Source of the DNA: Pedobacter sp. SYP-B3415
GTDB lineage: Bacteria > Bacteroidota > Bacteroidia > Sphingobacteriales > Sphingobacteriaceae
DNA length: 64,000 nucleotides
Direction of reading: 5' to 3'
Assembly: GCF_004138205.1 (NCBI RefSeq)
Contig: NZ_RXNQ01000011.1
Coordinates: 310,001-374,000 of the forward strand
Program-made: the position numbers and the translations under genes
Notes under the pieces: generated by a model
The model's input: only the letters and a program-made list of their open reading frames with translations
Database searches by the model: none
Told to the model about the DNA's origin: nothing
Shown here: positions 42,309-52,168 of the stretch, in pieces
How the letters are laid out: each line of letters opens with the position of its first letter
Numbering within the stretch: the stretch's first letter is position 1

Positions 42309-43133
42309 ATGACAAACTATCAGAATCCGTTTTCACTGGAAGAAAAAGTTATCGTAATTACCGGCGCAACAGGGGTACTTGGCGAAGCATTCGTGCTTGC
42401 CGTTGCACAGGCAGGAGCGAAGGTTGCCATAGTCGGCAGAAATGAGGAACGTGCTCAGGCACGTGTAGCGCTTGCGCAGTCAGCCGGCGCTGACGCTTTA
42501 TCGCTTATCTGCGATGTACTGGATGAACAGGCCCTGATTGACGCCCGCGAAACAATCCTGGCAAAGTGGGGCCGGATAGACGGACTGGTTAATGCTGCGG
42601 GTGGAAATATCCCCGGTGCGGTGATTGCGCCGAACCAGGATCTTTTCGCTGCAAACATGAACGATACCCGGCAGGCAGTGGAACTGAATCTTTTTGGAAC
42701 TGTCCTTCCTACGCATGTATTCGGTAAGGTGATCGCAGCGCAGGGAAAAGGAAGTATCATCAATATTTCCTCGCTCGCGGCACAAAGGCCGATAACGCGG
42801 GTGCTGGGTTACACCATTGCCAAAACGGCTATAGAGGGGTACACAAAATGGATGGCGGTCGAGCTGGCACAGCGCTACGGCGATAAGGTTCGTGTAAATG
42901 CGATTGCACCTGGTGTATTTCTAACTGAACAAAACAAGGATCTGCTGACTAATCCGGACGGTTCGTACACGGAACGTGCACAGAAGTTCGTAACCAATAC
43001 GCCTTATGGCAGGCTTGGCAACCCTGTCGAGCTTACCGGAACACTCGTTTACCTGTTAAGCGATGCGTCAGGTTTTGTTAACGGTGAAACCATTGTTGTA
43101 GACGGCGGATTCAACGCCTACAGCGGTGTATAA
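42309..43133 (+). CDS. uxuB: SDR-type fructuronate reductase (D-mannonate oxidoreductase)
   Basis: A 274-residue short-chain dehydrogenase with TGATGVLGEAF as the NAD(P)-binding loop, NAAGG at about 98, a catalytic Ser in NISSLAA, and Tyr-x-x-x-Lys in YTIAKTA. The C-terminus GFVNGETIVVDGGF is typical. Placement directly before uxuA and uxaC identifies it as the SDR enzyme that replaces the long-chain UxuB in Bacteroidota, converting D-fructuronate to D-mannonate. Confidence 0.88.
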   Translation: MTNYQNPFSLEEKVIVITGATGVLGEAFVLAVAQAGAKVAIVGRNEERAQARVALAQSAGADALSLICDVLDEQALIDARETILAKWGRIDGLVNAAGGNIPGAVIAPNQDLFAANMNDTRQAVELNLFGTVLPTHVFGKVIAAQGKGSIINISSLAAQRPITRVLGYTIAKTAIEGYTKWMAVELAQRYGDKVRVNAIAPGVFLTEQNKDLLTNPDGSYTERAQKFVTNTPYGRLGNPVELTGTLVYLLSDASGFVNGETIVVDGGFNAYSGV

Positions 43134-43147
43134 ATAAGAACGCAATT

Positions 43148-44317
43148 ATGAAATTAAAACAAAGCTGGAGGTGGTACGGACCAAATGATCCGGTCACGCT
43201 TCAGGATGTAAAGCAGGCAGGTGCCACCGGTGTGGTCACTGCACTGCATCATGTTCCTCACGGCGAAATCTGGCCGCTGGAAGATATCCTTGAAAGAAAA
43301 AATATTATTGAAGATGCCGGTCTGGAGTGGGTTGTGGTAGAAAGTGTACCCGTTCATGAAGCCATCAAGACCCGGAGGCCCGATGCAGATAAGTATATTG
43401 AGAATTATAAGATCAGCCTGAAAAATCTCGCTGAATGCGGTATCAGGACGGTGTGCTACAATTTTATGCCGGTGCTCGACTGGACAAGGACCCAGCTCGA
43501 CCTGGTGATGAAAGACGGTTCCAAAGCGCTTTATTTTAACTGGACCGACCTTGCAGTTTTTGATCTGTTTATTTTTCAGCGCCTCGGCGCCGAGGCTGAT
43601 TATTCAGAGAAGGTCCGAGATGCCGCCCGGGCCCGCTTTGCAGCCATGGATGAGGCTGAAAAACAAACCCTGACCAAAAATATCCTCATGGGAATTCCAA
43701 ATGAGGTCGATATAGAAATGGAAACCCTCCGATCGAGTATCGAAGAATATCAGCGCATCGGGAGGGAAGGGCTGCAGGAAAATCTTGTCTATTTTCTGTC
43801 GTCAATTGCAGAGGTCTGCGAAGAATCAGGAATTAAGATGACCATTCATCCCGATGACCCGCCTTACCCCATCCTGGGTCTTCCAAGAATCGTAAGCTGT
43901 AAGGAAGACTTTGAATACCTGCTGAAAAAGGTAGACCTTCCGTTTAATGGTGTATGTTTCTGTACCGGGTCGCTTGGAGCCGGCGCTGCCAATCATTTGC
44001 CTGAAATATTCGAAGCTGTGAAATCACGGGTATACTTTGCCCACCTACGCAATGTAACCAAAGACGACGAAGGAAACTTTTACGAAGCCGACCACCTGGG
44101 TGGCGATGTAAATATGTATACCATTATGAAAGCACTGGTAGCCGAAAATGATACAAGGCAGGAGCCCATTCCGTTCAGGCCCGACCATGGCCACCAGATG
44201 CTTGATGATCTGGCAAAGGTTACCAATCCCGGATATTCGGCAATTGGCAGGCTGCGCGGACTGGCCGAACTGCGCGGACTCGAACTTGGTGTTAGCGGCC
44301 GTTATGGAATAGAATAA
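43148..44317 (+). CDS. uxuA: Mannonate dehydratase
   Basis: A 389-residue TIM-barrel enzyme beginning with the family's WRWYGPNDPVTL and AGATGVVTALHHVPHGEIWP. Metal and substrate residues lie in MTIHPDDPPYPILGLPRIVS, NGVCFCTGSLGA, YFAHLRNV and the C-terminal FRPDHGHQMLDD. It dehydrates D-mannonate to 2-keto-3-deoxygluconate. It is 14 bases after uxuB and one base before uxaC. Confidence 0.96.
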   Translation: MKLKQSWRWYGPNDPVTLQDVKQAGATGVVTALHHVPHGEIWPLEDILERKNIIEDAGLEWVVVESVPVHEAIKTRRPDADKYIENYKISLKNLAECGIRTVCYNFMPVLDWTRTQLDLVMKDGSKALYFNWTDLAVFDLFIFQRLGAEADYSEKVRDAARARFAAMDEAEKQTLTKNILMGIPNEVDIEMETLRSSIEEYQRIGREGLQENLVYFLSSIAEVCEESGIKMTIHPDDPPYPILGLPRIVSCKEDFEYLLKKVDLPFNGVCFCTGSLGAGAANHLPEIFEAVKSRVYFAHLRNVTKDDEGNFYEADHLGGDVNMYTIMKALVAENDTRQEPIPFRPDHGHQMLDDLAKVTNPGYSAIGRLRGLAELRGLELGVSGRYGIE

Positions 44318-44318
44318 T

Positions 44319-45722
44319 ATGAACGCATTTATCAACGACAACTTCCTTCTGCAAAGCGACCTTGCTGTGCAATTTTATCAGGATTATGCCAGGGACCTCC
44401 CGGTAATCGATTACCATTCACACCTGCCGCCCGATGTGCTGGCCGCCAATACGCCGTTTGAGAATATCTCTAAGATATGGCTTGCCGGCGATCACTATAA
44501 ATGGCGGGCCATGCGTACGCTGGGCGTAGAAGAACGTGCCATTACAGGCAATGCAACAGATAGGGAGAAGTTTCAGAAATGGGCGGCCTGTGTTCCGTTA
44601 ACCATGCGGAACCCCCTGTACCACTGGACGCACATGGAACTCAAAAATCCATTTGGCATAACAGATCTTTTAAGCGAAAAAAATGCGGATCAGGTGTACG
44701 ACCGTACAACCGAACTCCTGCAAACCGAAGCGTTCAGGCCAAAATCGCTGCTCAGCCACTTCAAGGTCGAAATGCTCGGAACAACCGATGATCCGGCAGA
44801 TTCCTTAGAGCACCACCAGAGCCTGGCAGCATCTGATTTAAACACCAAAGTTCTTCCGTCTTTCCGGCCGGATAAATCGTTCGCATTAGGCCAGGGGCAG
44901 AATTACCGGGATTACATCAGCAAACTTTCTGCTGCCGCCGGAATCGGGATTACAAATATCGAGACGTTAAAAAGTGCCCTTGAAAACCGCATCGACTTTT
45001 TCCATTCGGCGGGATGCCGGATTTCAGACCATGGCCTGAACCAGATTCCTGCGGTAGATGCCGATGTTGAAACATTGGATCGCGTGTTGCGTGCGGTGCT
45101 GAGCGGCGATGACCGGGAAGGAGCAAAGTATGCCGATGCTTTCACCTACCACCTGCTTATTTTTCTCGGCAAAGCGTATGCAGCCCGGGGTTGGGTACAG
45201 CAATTTCACCTGGGTGCCATTCGAAACAACAACAGCGCGAAAATGGCCGCTATCGGCGCAGATGCCGGTTATGATTCGATCGGCGATTATCCGCAGGCAA
45301 CCGGACTCTCCAAACTGTTTAACGCGCTAGAAAGTGAGGATGGGCTGGCCAAGACAGTCATCTACAACCTGAATCCAGCCGATAATGCGGTTTTTGCTAC
45401 CATGATCGGTAACTTCCAGGGCGAAGGCATTCGCGGAAAGATCCAGTTTGGTTCAGGCTGGTGGTTTCTCGACCAGTTAGATGGAATGGAACAGCAGATC
45501 AACAGCCTGTCTACAATGGGACTTATTTCCTGTTTTATTGGTATGCTCACAGATTCACGCAGTTTTCTGTCTTATTCAAGACACGATTATTTCCGTCGGC
45601 TTTTATGCCAGATCTTTGCCGAAGATGTGAGAAAAGGCTTGCTTCCCAACGACCGTGCCTGGCTGGGTAAAATCATCCAGGATATTTGCTATTACAACGC
45701 TAAAACGTATTTTAGTTTTTGA
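44319..45722 (+). CDS. uxaC: Glucuronate (uronate) isomerase
   Basis: A 467-residue UxaC of the amidohydrolase superfamily. The early metal site DYHSHLPPDVLA is followed by IWLAGDHYKWRAMRTLGVEE, the active-site Arg/His in QFHLGAIRNNN, and late FGSGWWFLDQ and SYSRHDYFRRLL. It converts D-glucuronate to D-fructuronate (and galacturonate to tagaturonate). No UxaA/UxaB genes are nearby, so glucuronate is the likely substrate here. Confidence 0.96.
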   Translation: MNAFINDNFLLQSDLAVQFYQDYARDLPVIDYHSHLPPDVLAANTPFENISKIWLAGDHYKWRAMRTLGVEERAITGNATDREKFQKWAACVPLTMRNPLYHWTHMELKNPFGITDLLSEKNADQVYDRTTELLQTEAFRPKSLLSHFKVEMLGTTDDPADSLEHHQSLAASDLNTKVLPSFRPDKSFALGQGQNYRDYISKLSAAAGIGITNIETLKSALENRIDFFHSAGCRISDHGLNQIPAVDADVETLDRVLRAVLSGDDREGAKYADAFTYHLLIFLGKAYAARGWVQQFHLGAIRNNNSAKMAAIGADAGYDSIGDYPQATGLSKLFNALESEDGLAKTVIYNLNPADNAVFATMIGNFQGEGIRGKIQFGSGWWFLDQLDGMEQQINSLSTMGLISCFIGMLTDSRSFLSYSRHDYFRRLLCQIFAEDVRKGLLPNDRAWLGKIIQDICYYNAKTYFSF

Positions 45723-45757
45723 AAACGATTTCATTCTGACCAGACAGACCAAAAATT

Positions 45758-47131
45758 ATGAGCCATTCCAAAATAGGCAGCTACCGCTGGGTAGTCTGCG
45801 CCCTGTTGTTTTTTGCCACAACGATCAATTACCTGGACAGACAGGTTCTCAGTCTGCTCCATCCGACGCTTGAGGAGCAGTTTGGCTGGACAAACAAAGA
45901 CTACGCGATTATTACCTCGGCTTTTCAGTTTGTGTATGCCTTATCGATGCTGTTTGCCGGCCGGATCATTGACAGGCTCGGTACAAAAAATGGCTATACG
46001 CTGGCGCTGATCGTCTGGTCGCTAGGTGCAATTCTCCACGCGTTTGCGATACCCCTCGGTGAGGGACTGATGGATATTCTGAGCTGGTTTGGCGTAGCTG
46101 CCATGTCTGTGTCGGTGCTTGGATTTATTGTAGCGCGCGCAGCATTGGGTTTTGGCGAATCGGGTAACTTCCCCGCTGCCATCAAGGCGACAGCAGAATA
46201 TTTTCCAAAACGGGAGCGATCTCTTGCAACCGGCATCTTCAACTCCGGCTCAAACGTAGGGGCCATTCTGGCTCCGCTGACCGTGCCGTGGATCGCCGTG
46301 AACTGGGGCTGGCAAAGCGCCTTTCTTATTATTGGCGGTGTTGGTTTTCTCTGGCTCATTTTCTGGATCTGGCTCTATGACAAGCCAGAAAAACAGAAAC
46401 GGCTTTCACAGGCTGAGCTTGATCACATTTACAGTGATGAGCCACGGGAGTCTGAGAAAACTACGCTCAACGAAGAAAAGCGCGCGGAAAAAGTATCATG
46501 GGCAAAACTGCTTACATACAGGCAGACATGGGCCTTTGCGATCGGTAAGTTTATGACAGACGGCATCTGGTGGTTTTTTCTTTTCTGGCTGCCAGGTTAT
46601 CTCAAGTCGCAGTATGGCATTACCGGCACAGATATTATGATTCCTCTGGCGGTGCTGTACAGCATGACCATGTTTGGGAGCATTGGCGGCGGCTGGTTTC
46701 CGATGTACTTTATCAAAAAGGGTTATTTACCATATGACGGCCGTATGCGTGCCATGTTCATTATTGCCTTATTTCCGCTTGTCGTACTCGCCGCACAGCC
46801 CCTTGGTCACCTGAGTTTCTGGCTTCCGGTGTTGCTTATCGGTGTTGGCGCATCCGCACACCAGGCCTGGTCTGCCAATATTTTTACAACGGTGTCAGAC
46901 ATGTTTCCGAAGAAAACGGTAGGCTCTGTAACCGGTATAGGGGGGATGGCCGGTGGCATGGGCGGCGTGGTGGTGTCTATGCTTGGCGGAACTCTGTTTG
47001 ATCATTACAAAGCCTTAGGTCACATTGAGACGGGTTATACGATCATGTTTACGATCTGCGCGCTGGCTTATCTTACTGCATGGTGTATCATGAAGTTACT
47101 CGTTCCGAAGATGAAACTCGTCGACCTCTAG
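45758..47131 (+). CDS. MFS hexuronate transporter (ExuT/anion:cation symporter type)
   Basis: A 457-residue major facilitator with 12 predicted helices. The start RWVVCALLFFATTINYLDRQVLSLL carries the NYLDR motif of the ACS family, then LFAGRIIDRLGTKNGY, ARAALGFGESGNFPAAIKATAEYFPKRER and GWGWQSAF-like signatures of ExuT. It most likely imports glucuronate or another hexuronate across the inner membrane. It is the last gene of the uronate unit and overlaps the convergent LacI gene by 44 bases. Confidence 0.9.
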   Translation: MSHSKIGSYRWVVCALLFFATTINYLDRQVLSLLHPTLEEQFGWTNKDYAIITSAFQFVYALSMLFAGRIIDRLGTKNGYTLALIVWSLGAILHAFAIPLGEGLMDILSWFGVAAMSVSVLGFIVARAALGFGESGNFPAAIKATAEYFPKRERSLATGIFNSGSNVGAILAPLTVPWIAVNWGWQSAFLIIGGVGFLWLIFWIWLYDKPEKQKRLSQAELDHIYSDEPRESEKTTLNEEKRAEKVSWAKLLTYRQTWAFAIGKFMTDGIWWFFLFWLPGYLKSQYGITGTDIMIPLAVLYSMTMFGSIGGGWFPMYFIKKGYLPYDGRMRAMFIIALFPLVVLAAQPLGHLSFWLPVLLIGVGASAHQAWSANIFTTVSDMFPKKTVGSVTGIGGMAGGMGGVVVSMLGGTLFDHYKALGHIETGYTIMFTICALAYLTAWCIMKLLVPKMKLVDL

Positions 47132-48158
47132 CAAGAGATGACGAAGCGCGGATGTGCAGCTGTGTATCCATCAGAACTGTTTCAAATTCCTGCCGGCCGT
47201 GTTTCCCGGATAGCAGCGAGATGAGTTTCACCGCTGCAAGGTAACCGATTTCTTCGCCCGGCTGACTGATGGTGCTCAGGGGAGGATTGAAGACGTCTGC
47301 CAGGCGGGTATTGCTAAAGCCAATCAGGGCGAGGTCATAGGGGATTTTGATCTGCATACGCGTCAGGATGCCCAGGCAGGCCGTGCTGATCTGGTCGCTT
47401 CCGGCCAGGATGGCATCAGGAGCCTGTTTAGCGTTCAGCATCTTTTGCAGCGCAGATTCAAGTGCTTCGGGTACCCCGGAAGCCGCGTTAATCTTCAATT
47501 CGGCCACCTGGTAGTGTGCCGGGGGGATGCCCCGTTCAGCTAAGGCTGTTTCGAAACCACTAAGTCGCTGGGTGGCAAAATTCAACTCGGTACCGGCATG
47601 GATATAAGCCAGATTTCTGTAGCCCTTGTCGAGCAGATGCATCGTAGCATCGTAAGCACCTTTGAAGTTGTTTGCACCGACCTGATGCGTCTGGATGCGA
47701 TCGCTGATACGGTCAAAGAGCACAACCGGCACGCCACGCTGCTGCACGCTGAGCAGTTGTGAGAAATCAGCGGTTTCAAGCGCAGGTGAGATCAGCAGGC
47801 CGTCTATTCCGTTTGCAATTAAAAGCTCTATTGCCGATTGTTCCTGCACAGAAGACTCCTTGCTCTGCATGATCATGATCTGGTAGCCCTTTTCCTGGCA
47901 TGCCCGGTCAATACCTTCCAGCATGCCGGATACGAAGGTATTGTCGATCGCACATACCACTACGCCAATGGTTCCCGATCGGCCCTCTTTGAGCCCCTTT
48001 GCCAAACGGTTCGGGAAATAGTGATGACTGTGCGCAAAGTCGAGTACACGCCGGGCGGTTTCTTCGCCAATTTCGTGGCTGTTACGCAGCGCTTTTGAAA
48101 TGGTCGATACGGAGAGGCCGAGCGCCTGCGCAATGTCTTTTAATCTGATTTTTGCCAT
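47088..48158 (-). CDS. LacI-family transcription regulator
   Basis: The 356-residue protein has a LacI helix-turn-helix (IRLKDIAQALGLSVSTISKAL), hinge helix (RLAKGLKEGRSGTIGVV) and a periplasmic-binding-like effector domain. It is encoded convergent to the uronate operon and probably represses the uronate genes through the palindromes at 42192 and perhaps 34977, responding to a uronate or KDG-type intermediate. The last 44 bases overlap the transporter gene. No copy of the operator is seen at its own promoter. Confidence 0.92.
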   Translation of the reverse strand: MAKIRLKDIAQALGLSVSTISKALRNSHEIGEETARRVLDFAHSHHYFPNRLAKGLKEGRSGTIGVVVCAIDNTFVSGMLEGIDRACQEKGYQIMIMQSKESSVQEQSAIELLIANGIDGLLISPALETADFSQLLSVQQRGVPVVLFDRISDRIQTHQVGANNFKGAYDATMHLLDKGYRNLAYIHAGTELNFATQRLSGFETALAERGIPPAHYQVAELKINAASGVPEALESALQKMLNAKQAPDAILAGSDQISTACLGILTRMQIKIPYDLALIGFSNTRLADVFNPPLSTISQPGEEIGYLAAVKLISLLSGKHGRQEFETVLMDTQLHIRASSSLARGRRVSSSERVTS

Positions 48159-48246
48159 CCTGATCTTCTGATCGCTAATATACAGGTGTTCGTCACATTT
48201 TGCCGTACCGGCGGAATGTCTTTTATTTGTGCGTTAAAGCAAAATT

Positions 48247-49080
48247 ATGGGCAATACATCACTGATCGATCCGGAAATCGACGGCTTTTATTCAGGCGGC
48301 TCTGAAGAGGCCAGGCTTCAATTGGGACTCGGTCCCCTGGAGTTTGAGCGGAATAAGGAACTCATCAGCCGTTATTTGCCGGAGAGTGGTGTAGCGGTTG
48401 CCGATATAGGTGGCGGTCCGGGTGTTTATGCTGCCTGGCTTGCCGGCCTTGGACACAATGTGGTGCTGATCGATCCCGTGACCCGGCATATTACAACTGC
48501 GAAAAAAAAGGCGGCAAAGTTGCGCAAAACGTTTCAGGCAATCGAAGCAGAAGCCCGAAGCCTGCCCCTGGCGAACGCTTCAATTGATCTCGTGATTTTG
48601 CATGGACCGCTGTATCATCTGCAGAACCGTGCCGACAGGCTGAAAGCGCTTGACGAGGCCAGGCGGGTTTTGAAGCCCGGCGGTGTATTGCTTGCCTTTG
48701 CCATTAACCACTGCGCATCAACCGTTGTTGGGTTGTTGAACGGTATGATCCATCTGCCAGGCTTCAGGGAAATGTGCATGCAGGAACTGCAAACAGGTAC
48801 GCACGAACCCTTAGAAAATATTCCGGGGATGCTGCCAAAAGCTTACTTTCACAAACCGGCAGATCTGAAAGCTGAACTGACCGAAGCAGGCTTCGCAACG
48901 CCCGAACTGTACGCGGTCGAAGGTATGATCTGGCTGGACAGCAAATATTTTGAAACCCGTGGCAATGACGGGCAGAAAGAGAAGATGTTTGAACTGCTCC
49001 GTGTCACCGAGCGCAATGAAGAACTGCTGGCCTGGAGTCCGCATATGATGGCGGTGGGACTTTCGCAAAAAAGATTCTGA
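48247..49080 (+). CDS. Class I SAM-dependent methyltransferase
   Basis: The 277-residue protein has motif I VADIGGGPGVYAAWLAGLG, motif II-like VVLIDPVTRHI, motif IV-like SIDLVILHGPLYHL and the post-motif EARRVLKPGGVLLAF, as in type 11 methyltransferases. Substrate unknown. It is divergent from the LacI gene and followed by a gene-poor stretch. A C-terminal region of about 90 residues after the fold may bind the substrate. Confidence 0.88.
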   Translation: MGNTSLIDPEIDGFYSGGSEEARLQLGLGPLEFERNKELISRYLPESGVAVADIGGGPGVYAAWLAGLGHNVVLIDPVTRHITTAKKKAAKLRKTFQAIEAEARSLPLANASIDLVILHGPLYHLQNRADRLKALDEARRVLKPGGVLLAFAINHCASTVVGLLNGMIHLPGFREMCMQELQTGTHEPLENIPGMLPKAYFHKPADLKAELTEAGFATPELYAVEGMIWLDSKYFETRGNDGQKEKMFELLRVTERNEELLAWSPHMMAVGLSQKRF

Positions 49081-49465
49081 AAAAATTGCATTTGTCAGGG
49101 ATGAAAGTTATCTTAGGTATATCAAACAAATCAATTCATCCTTAAATCTCCCTCTATGTTATCGCTTTTATGGCCGCCGACTCTTTCTGAGTATCAAAAC
49201 AACCCTGCGAGAGTTGTTCGCGGGCAGTCTCCCATCTTTGATCTAAACGCATCGTCTACTGTCATACGCTGTCTGAGGGTCTTGACATTTCTTGGAAAAA
49301 ATTCATTTTATCGTTCCGGATAAGATTTTCTAATATCCTCGGACCTCAAATTTCAGAAGTTTCGAGTGCATTCATTTTTACAGTGTACGCAGCAGCATAA
49401 GCTTACAGCTTGTGGTTAGGAAGATATTACTCAAAAAAAATCTCTTAAACTAATATTCTTCAGGC
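49081..49465. other. Gene-poor AT-rich stretch before the peptide exporter genes
   Basis: These 385 bases have lower G+C than their left flank and no recognisable gene. The longest start-to-stop frame (49156-49323, 55 residues) lacks a double-glycine leader or a Cys-rich core. No strong promoter or hairpin is seen. Given the chimeric gene that follows, this may be what remains of a partly deleted peptide cluster. Confidence 0.45.
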
Positions 49466-49927
49466 ATGATCATTCCCTACATCATAAATCTTGAGTCTAG
49501 AACAGACCGTTTAACGCATACTTTAATTCAGTTTCAAGCCCGGCCGGAGTTTGCGCCTGCATTGCCAGATGATCTCCAGATACGTGTAGTGTTCGCGACT
49601 GCAGACCATGACAAAGATCGGATGGCCATTGTTACCAAACATTTCACCGCACTAAATAAAATGGCTGACCAGAAAAAACTGGAATCTGCTCTTAATGACT
49701 GGTATACCAGAAAACATGGTAGATATGAGGACTGGGCGAAACGTTACCCCGTCACATTCGAGCCGGGGTTAAAAGTTGCGACCCAGAAACAAAAAGAATG
49801 GTGTGACATGGCAAACATAGTAGCTACACCCACGATCCTTATAAATGGACGAAAACTTCCTGAACCTTATCAACTAGAAGACTTACGGTATTTGCTAAGC
49901 CAATCCTGCTATATAAGATCAATTTGA
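49466..49927 (+). CDS. Chimeric ORF: glycosyltransferase-25-like start joined to thioredoxin-fold C-terminal half
   Basis: The 153-residue product starts like a GT25 glycosyltransferase (IPYIINLESRTDRL and a Q-F-x-x-R-P-E-F stretch, residues 1-30). From about residue 35 it continues as the C-terminal half of a DsbA/VKOR-associated thioredoxin-like protein (IRVVFATADHDKDRM; WYTRKHGRYEDWAKRYPV; KEWCDMANIVATPTILINGR with cis-Pro; LPEPYQLEDLRYLL). The CxxC active site and first strand-helix are missing. Full-length thioredoxin-like proteins of this type accompany C39 exporters in Bacteroidota. It is probably a deletion-fusion product, but the frame is intact. Confidence 0.6.
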   Translation: MIIPYIINLESRTDRLTHTLIQFQARPEFAPALPDDLQIRVVFATADHDKDRMAIVTKHFTALNKMADQKKLESALNDWYTRKHGRYEDWAKRYPVTFEPGLKVATQKQKEWCDMANIVATPTILINGRKLPEPYQLEDLRYLLSQSCYIRSI

Positions 49928-49966
49928 AGCCGGGTGAGTGAGTGCCAATAAAAAGACTATTTGCTT

Positions 49967-52153
49967 ATGAGAAGATTTCCACATTTCAAGCAACCAGACA
50001 GGATGGATTGCGGACCGACTTGTCTCCGAATGGTCGCTAAATTTTATGGTCGCAATTATACACTCCAGCGTCTGCGCGAGATCTGTGGCCTGAATAGGGA
50101 AGGTGTTTCAATGCTCGGAATCAGTGATGCTGCTGAAAAGATAGGCTTTCGAACAACTGGTAGTAAAGTAACATTGGCTACGCTACGGGAAGCCAATTTG
50201 CCTGCTATTCTTCACTGGAACCAGAACCACTTTGTTGTTCTCTATAAGATCAGTGGAAGAAACTATTATGTTGCCGATCCCGCAAGGACACTTATCCGTT
50301 ACGAGCAGGATGAGTTTGTGAAGCATTGGTTTAGTACACACAATGATAATCAAGGTCAGGGGATTTTGCTTCTTATAGATCCAACGCCAGATTTTTATCA
50401 TCAGGCGGGAGACAATGATAAAGGGATAAGCTTCAGCTATCTCTTCCGTTACCTGTTCCAATACAGGCAATTGCTCATACAATTGCTCGTGGGCCTCGCT
50501 GTCGGAAGTTTGTTGCAGCTCGTCCTGCCATTCCTGACACAATCTGTCGTGGATATTGGAATAAATACCAGGAATCTAAACTTTGTCTACATCATTTTAA
50601 TTGCCCAAACTACGCTGTTTGTAGGGCGCATGAGCGTTGATTTTATACGCTCATGGATACTGTTGCACATAACAACCCGGCTTAATATTGCTATTCTCAC
50701 AGACTTTCTTATCAAACTCATGCGACTTCCAATGAGTTTTTTCGATACAAAAATGACGGGAGATATTATGCAACGTATGAACGATCAAGGACGGATTCAG
50801 AGCTTTCTTACCGGATCTTCGCTCAATGTGGTTTTTTCTATGTTCAATCTTATCGTATTCTCAGTTGTATTGGCATACTACAATGTAACGATCTTTCTGA
50901 TCTTTGGTGTCAGTAGTGTATTATATACGTTATGGATGGTGTTTTTTCTTCGCAAGCGCAGAGAACTTGACTACAAGCGCTTTGACCTGTCGGCAAAGAA
51001 CCAAAGCGCCGTGGTGCAGCTTATACACGGAATGCAGGAAATTAAGCTCAACAATTGTGAACAGCAAAAACGCTGGGACTGGGAGCATTTACAGGCGGGT
51101 CTGTTTCGCTTTCAAATGAAAAGCTTATCTCTTGGACAATATCAGCAATCCGGCTCCTTCTTTATCAATGAAGGCAAAAATATCCTCATAACATTCATAG
51201 TTGCCAAGTCTGTTATCGAAGGTGACCTCACTTTAGGTAGTATGATGGCAATCCAGTATATTATAGGTCAATTAAATAGCCCAATAGAGCAGTTTCTGGG
51301 ATTTCTGCAACAATTGCAGGATGCGAAGATCAGTATGGAAAGACTGAATGAAATCAATTCAATGGATAACGAGGAACCACTTGACAATCATTTATTAGAC
51401 GAGTTGCCTGCAAACAAAAGTATTACTTTGAAAAATCTGTCTTTTACATATCCGGGAGCAGGAAATGAGCAGGTTCTCAGGAATATCAATCTCGCTATTC
51501 CCGAAGGTAAGACTACCGCAATCGTTGGTATGAGTGGAAGTGGGAAAACGACAATCTTGAAATTATTACTTCGATTTTATGAGGCGCAATACGGCGAGAT
51601 CAAAATTGGGAGCAACCAACTGAATCATATTAGTTTTCGAACATGGCGCGCAAACTGTGGAGTAGTTATGCAAGATGGCTTTATTTTTTCTGACACGATT
51701 GCACGAAATATTGCCGTAGGCGATGCGAAACCCGACCCTGTTAAGCTCGATCACGCACTTCATGTTGCCAATATTCGTAAATTTATCGATAGCCTACCGC
51801 TGGGTCTTCATACGAAAATCGGTGCTGAAGGTAATGGCGTGAGCCAGGGACAGCGACAACGCATCCTGATTGCCCGATCAGTTTATAAGAACCCGGAATA
51901 TATTTTCTTCGATGAAGCAACAAATGCTCTCGATGCAAATAACGAACGGGTAATTATGAAGAACCTGGAAGAATTTTTTTGGGGACGTACCGTAGTGATC
52001 GTCGCGCACCGACTAAGTACAGTAAAAAACGCTGACAACATCATCGTACTAGACAAAGGTATCATTGTCGAGCAAGGAAGCCATGCCGAACTTTCTGCGC
52101 TTAGAGGTGACTATTTTGAATTAGTAAAGAACCAGCTTGAGCTCGGAAATTGA
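49967..52153 (+). CDS. Peptidase C39-containing ABC exporter (PCAT)
   Basis: ATG 49967 is used (a TTG six bases upstream is also open), giving 728 residues. The N-terminal C39 peptidase has Cys15 (DCGPTCLRM), His88 (NHFVVLYK) and Asp104 (YVADPA). Six membrane helices follow at about 150-430, then an ATPase domain with Walker A GMSGSGKTT near 521, signature VSQGQRQR near 624 and EATNALDANN. Such proteins cut double-glycine leaders and export the peptides. With the adaptor gene next to it, it should form a secretion complex, but no substrate peptide gene is evident. Confidence 0.92.
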   Translation: MRRFPHFKQPDRMDCGPTCLRMVAKFYGRNYTLQRLREICGLNREGVSMLGISDAAEKIGFRTTGSKVTLATLREANLPAILHWNQNHFVVLYKISGRNYYVADPARTLIRYEQDEFVKHWFSTHNDNQGQGILLLIDPTPDFYHQAGDNDKGISFSYLFRYLFQYRQLLIQLLVGLAVGSLLQLVLPFLTQSVVDIGINTRNLNFVYIILIAQTTLFVGRMSVDFIRSWILLHITTRLNIAILTDFLIKLMRLPMSFFDTKMTGDIMQRMNDQGRIQSFLTGSSLNVVFSMFNLIVFSVVLAYYNVTIFLIFGVSSVLYTLWMVFFLRKRRELDYKRFDLSAKNQSAVVQLIHGMQEIKLNNCEQQKRWDWEHLQAGLFRFQMKSLSLGQYQQSGSFFINEGKNILITFIVAKSVIEGDLTLGSMMAIQYIIGQLNSPIEQFLGFLQQLQDAKISMERLNEINSMDNEEPLDNHLLDELPANKSITLKNLSFTYPGAGNEQVLRNINLAIPEGKTTAIVGMSGSGKTTILKLLLRFYEAQYGEIKIGSNQLNHISFRTWRANCGVVMQDGFIFSDTIARNIAVGDAKPDPVKLDHALHVANIRKFIDSLPLGLHTKIGAEGNGVSQGQRQRILIARSVYKNPEYIFFDEATNALDANNERVIMKNLEEFFWGRTVVIVAHRLSTVKNADNIIVLDKGIIVEQGSHAELSALRGDYFELVKNQLELGN

Positions 52154-52168
52154 AAAAAACACGTTGTC

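Noticed and set aside
49156..49323. A 55-residue frame considered as precursor peptide for the C39 exporter
   Set aside because: There is no double-glycine cleavage motif, no Cys- or Ser/Thr-rich core and no helical leader.
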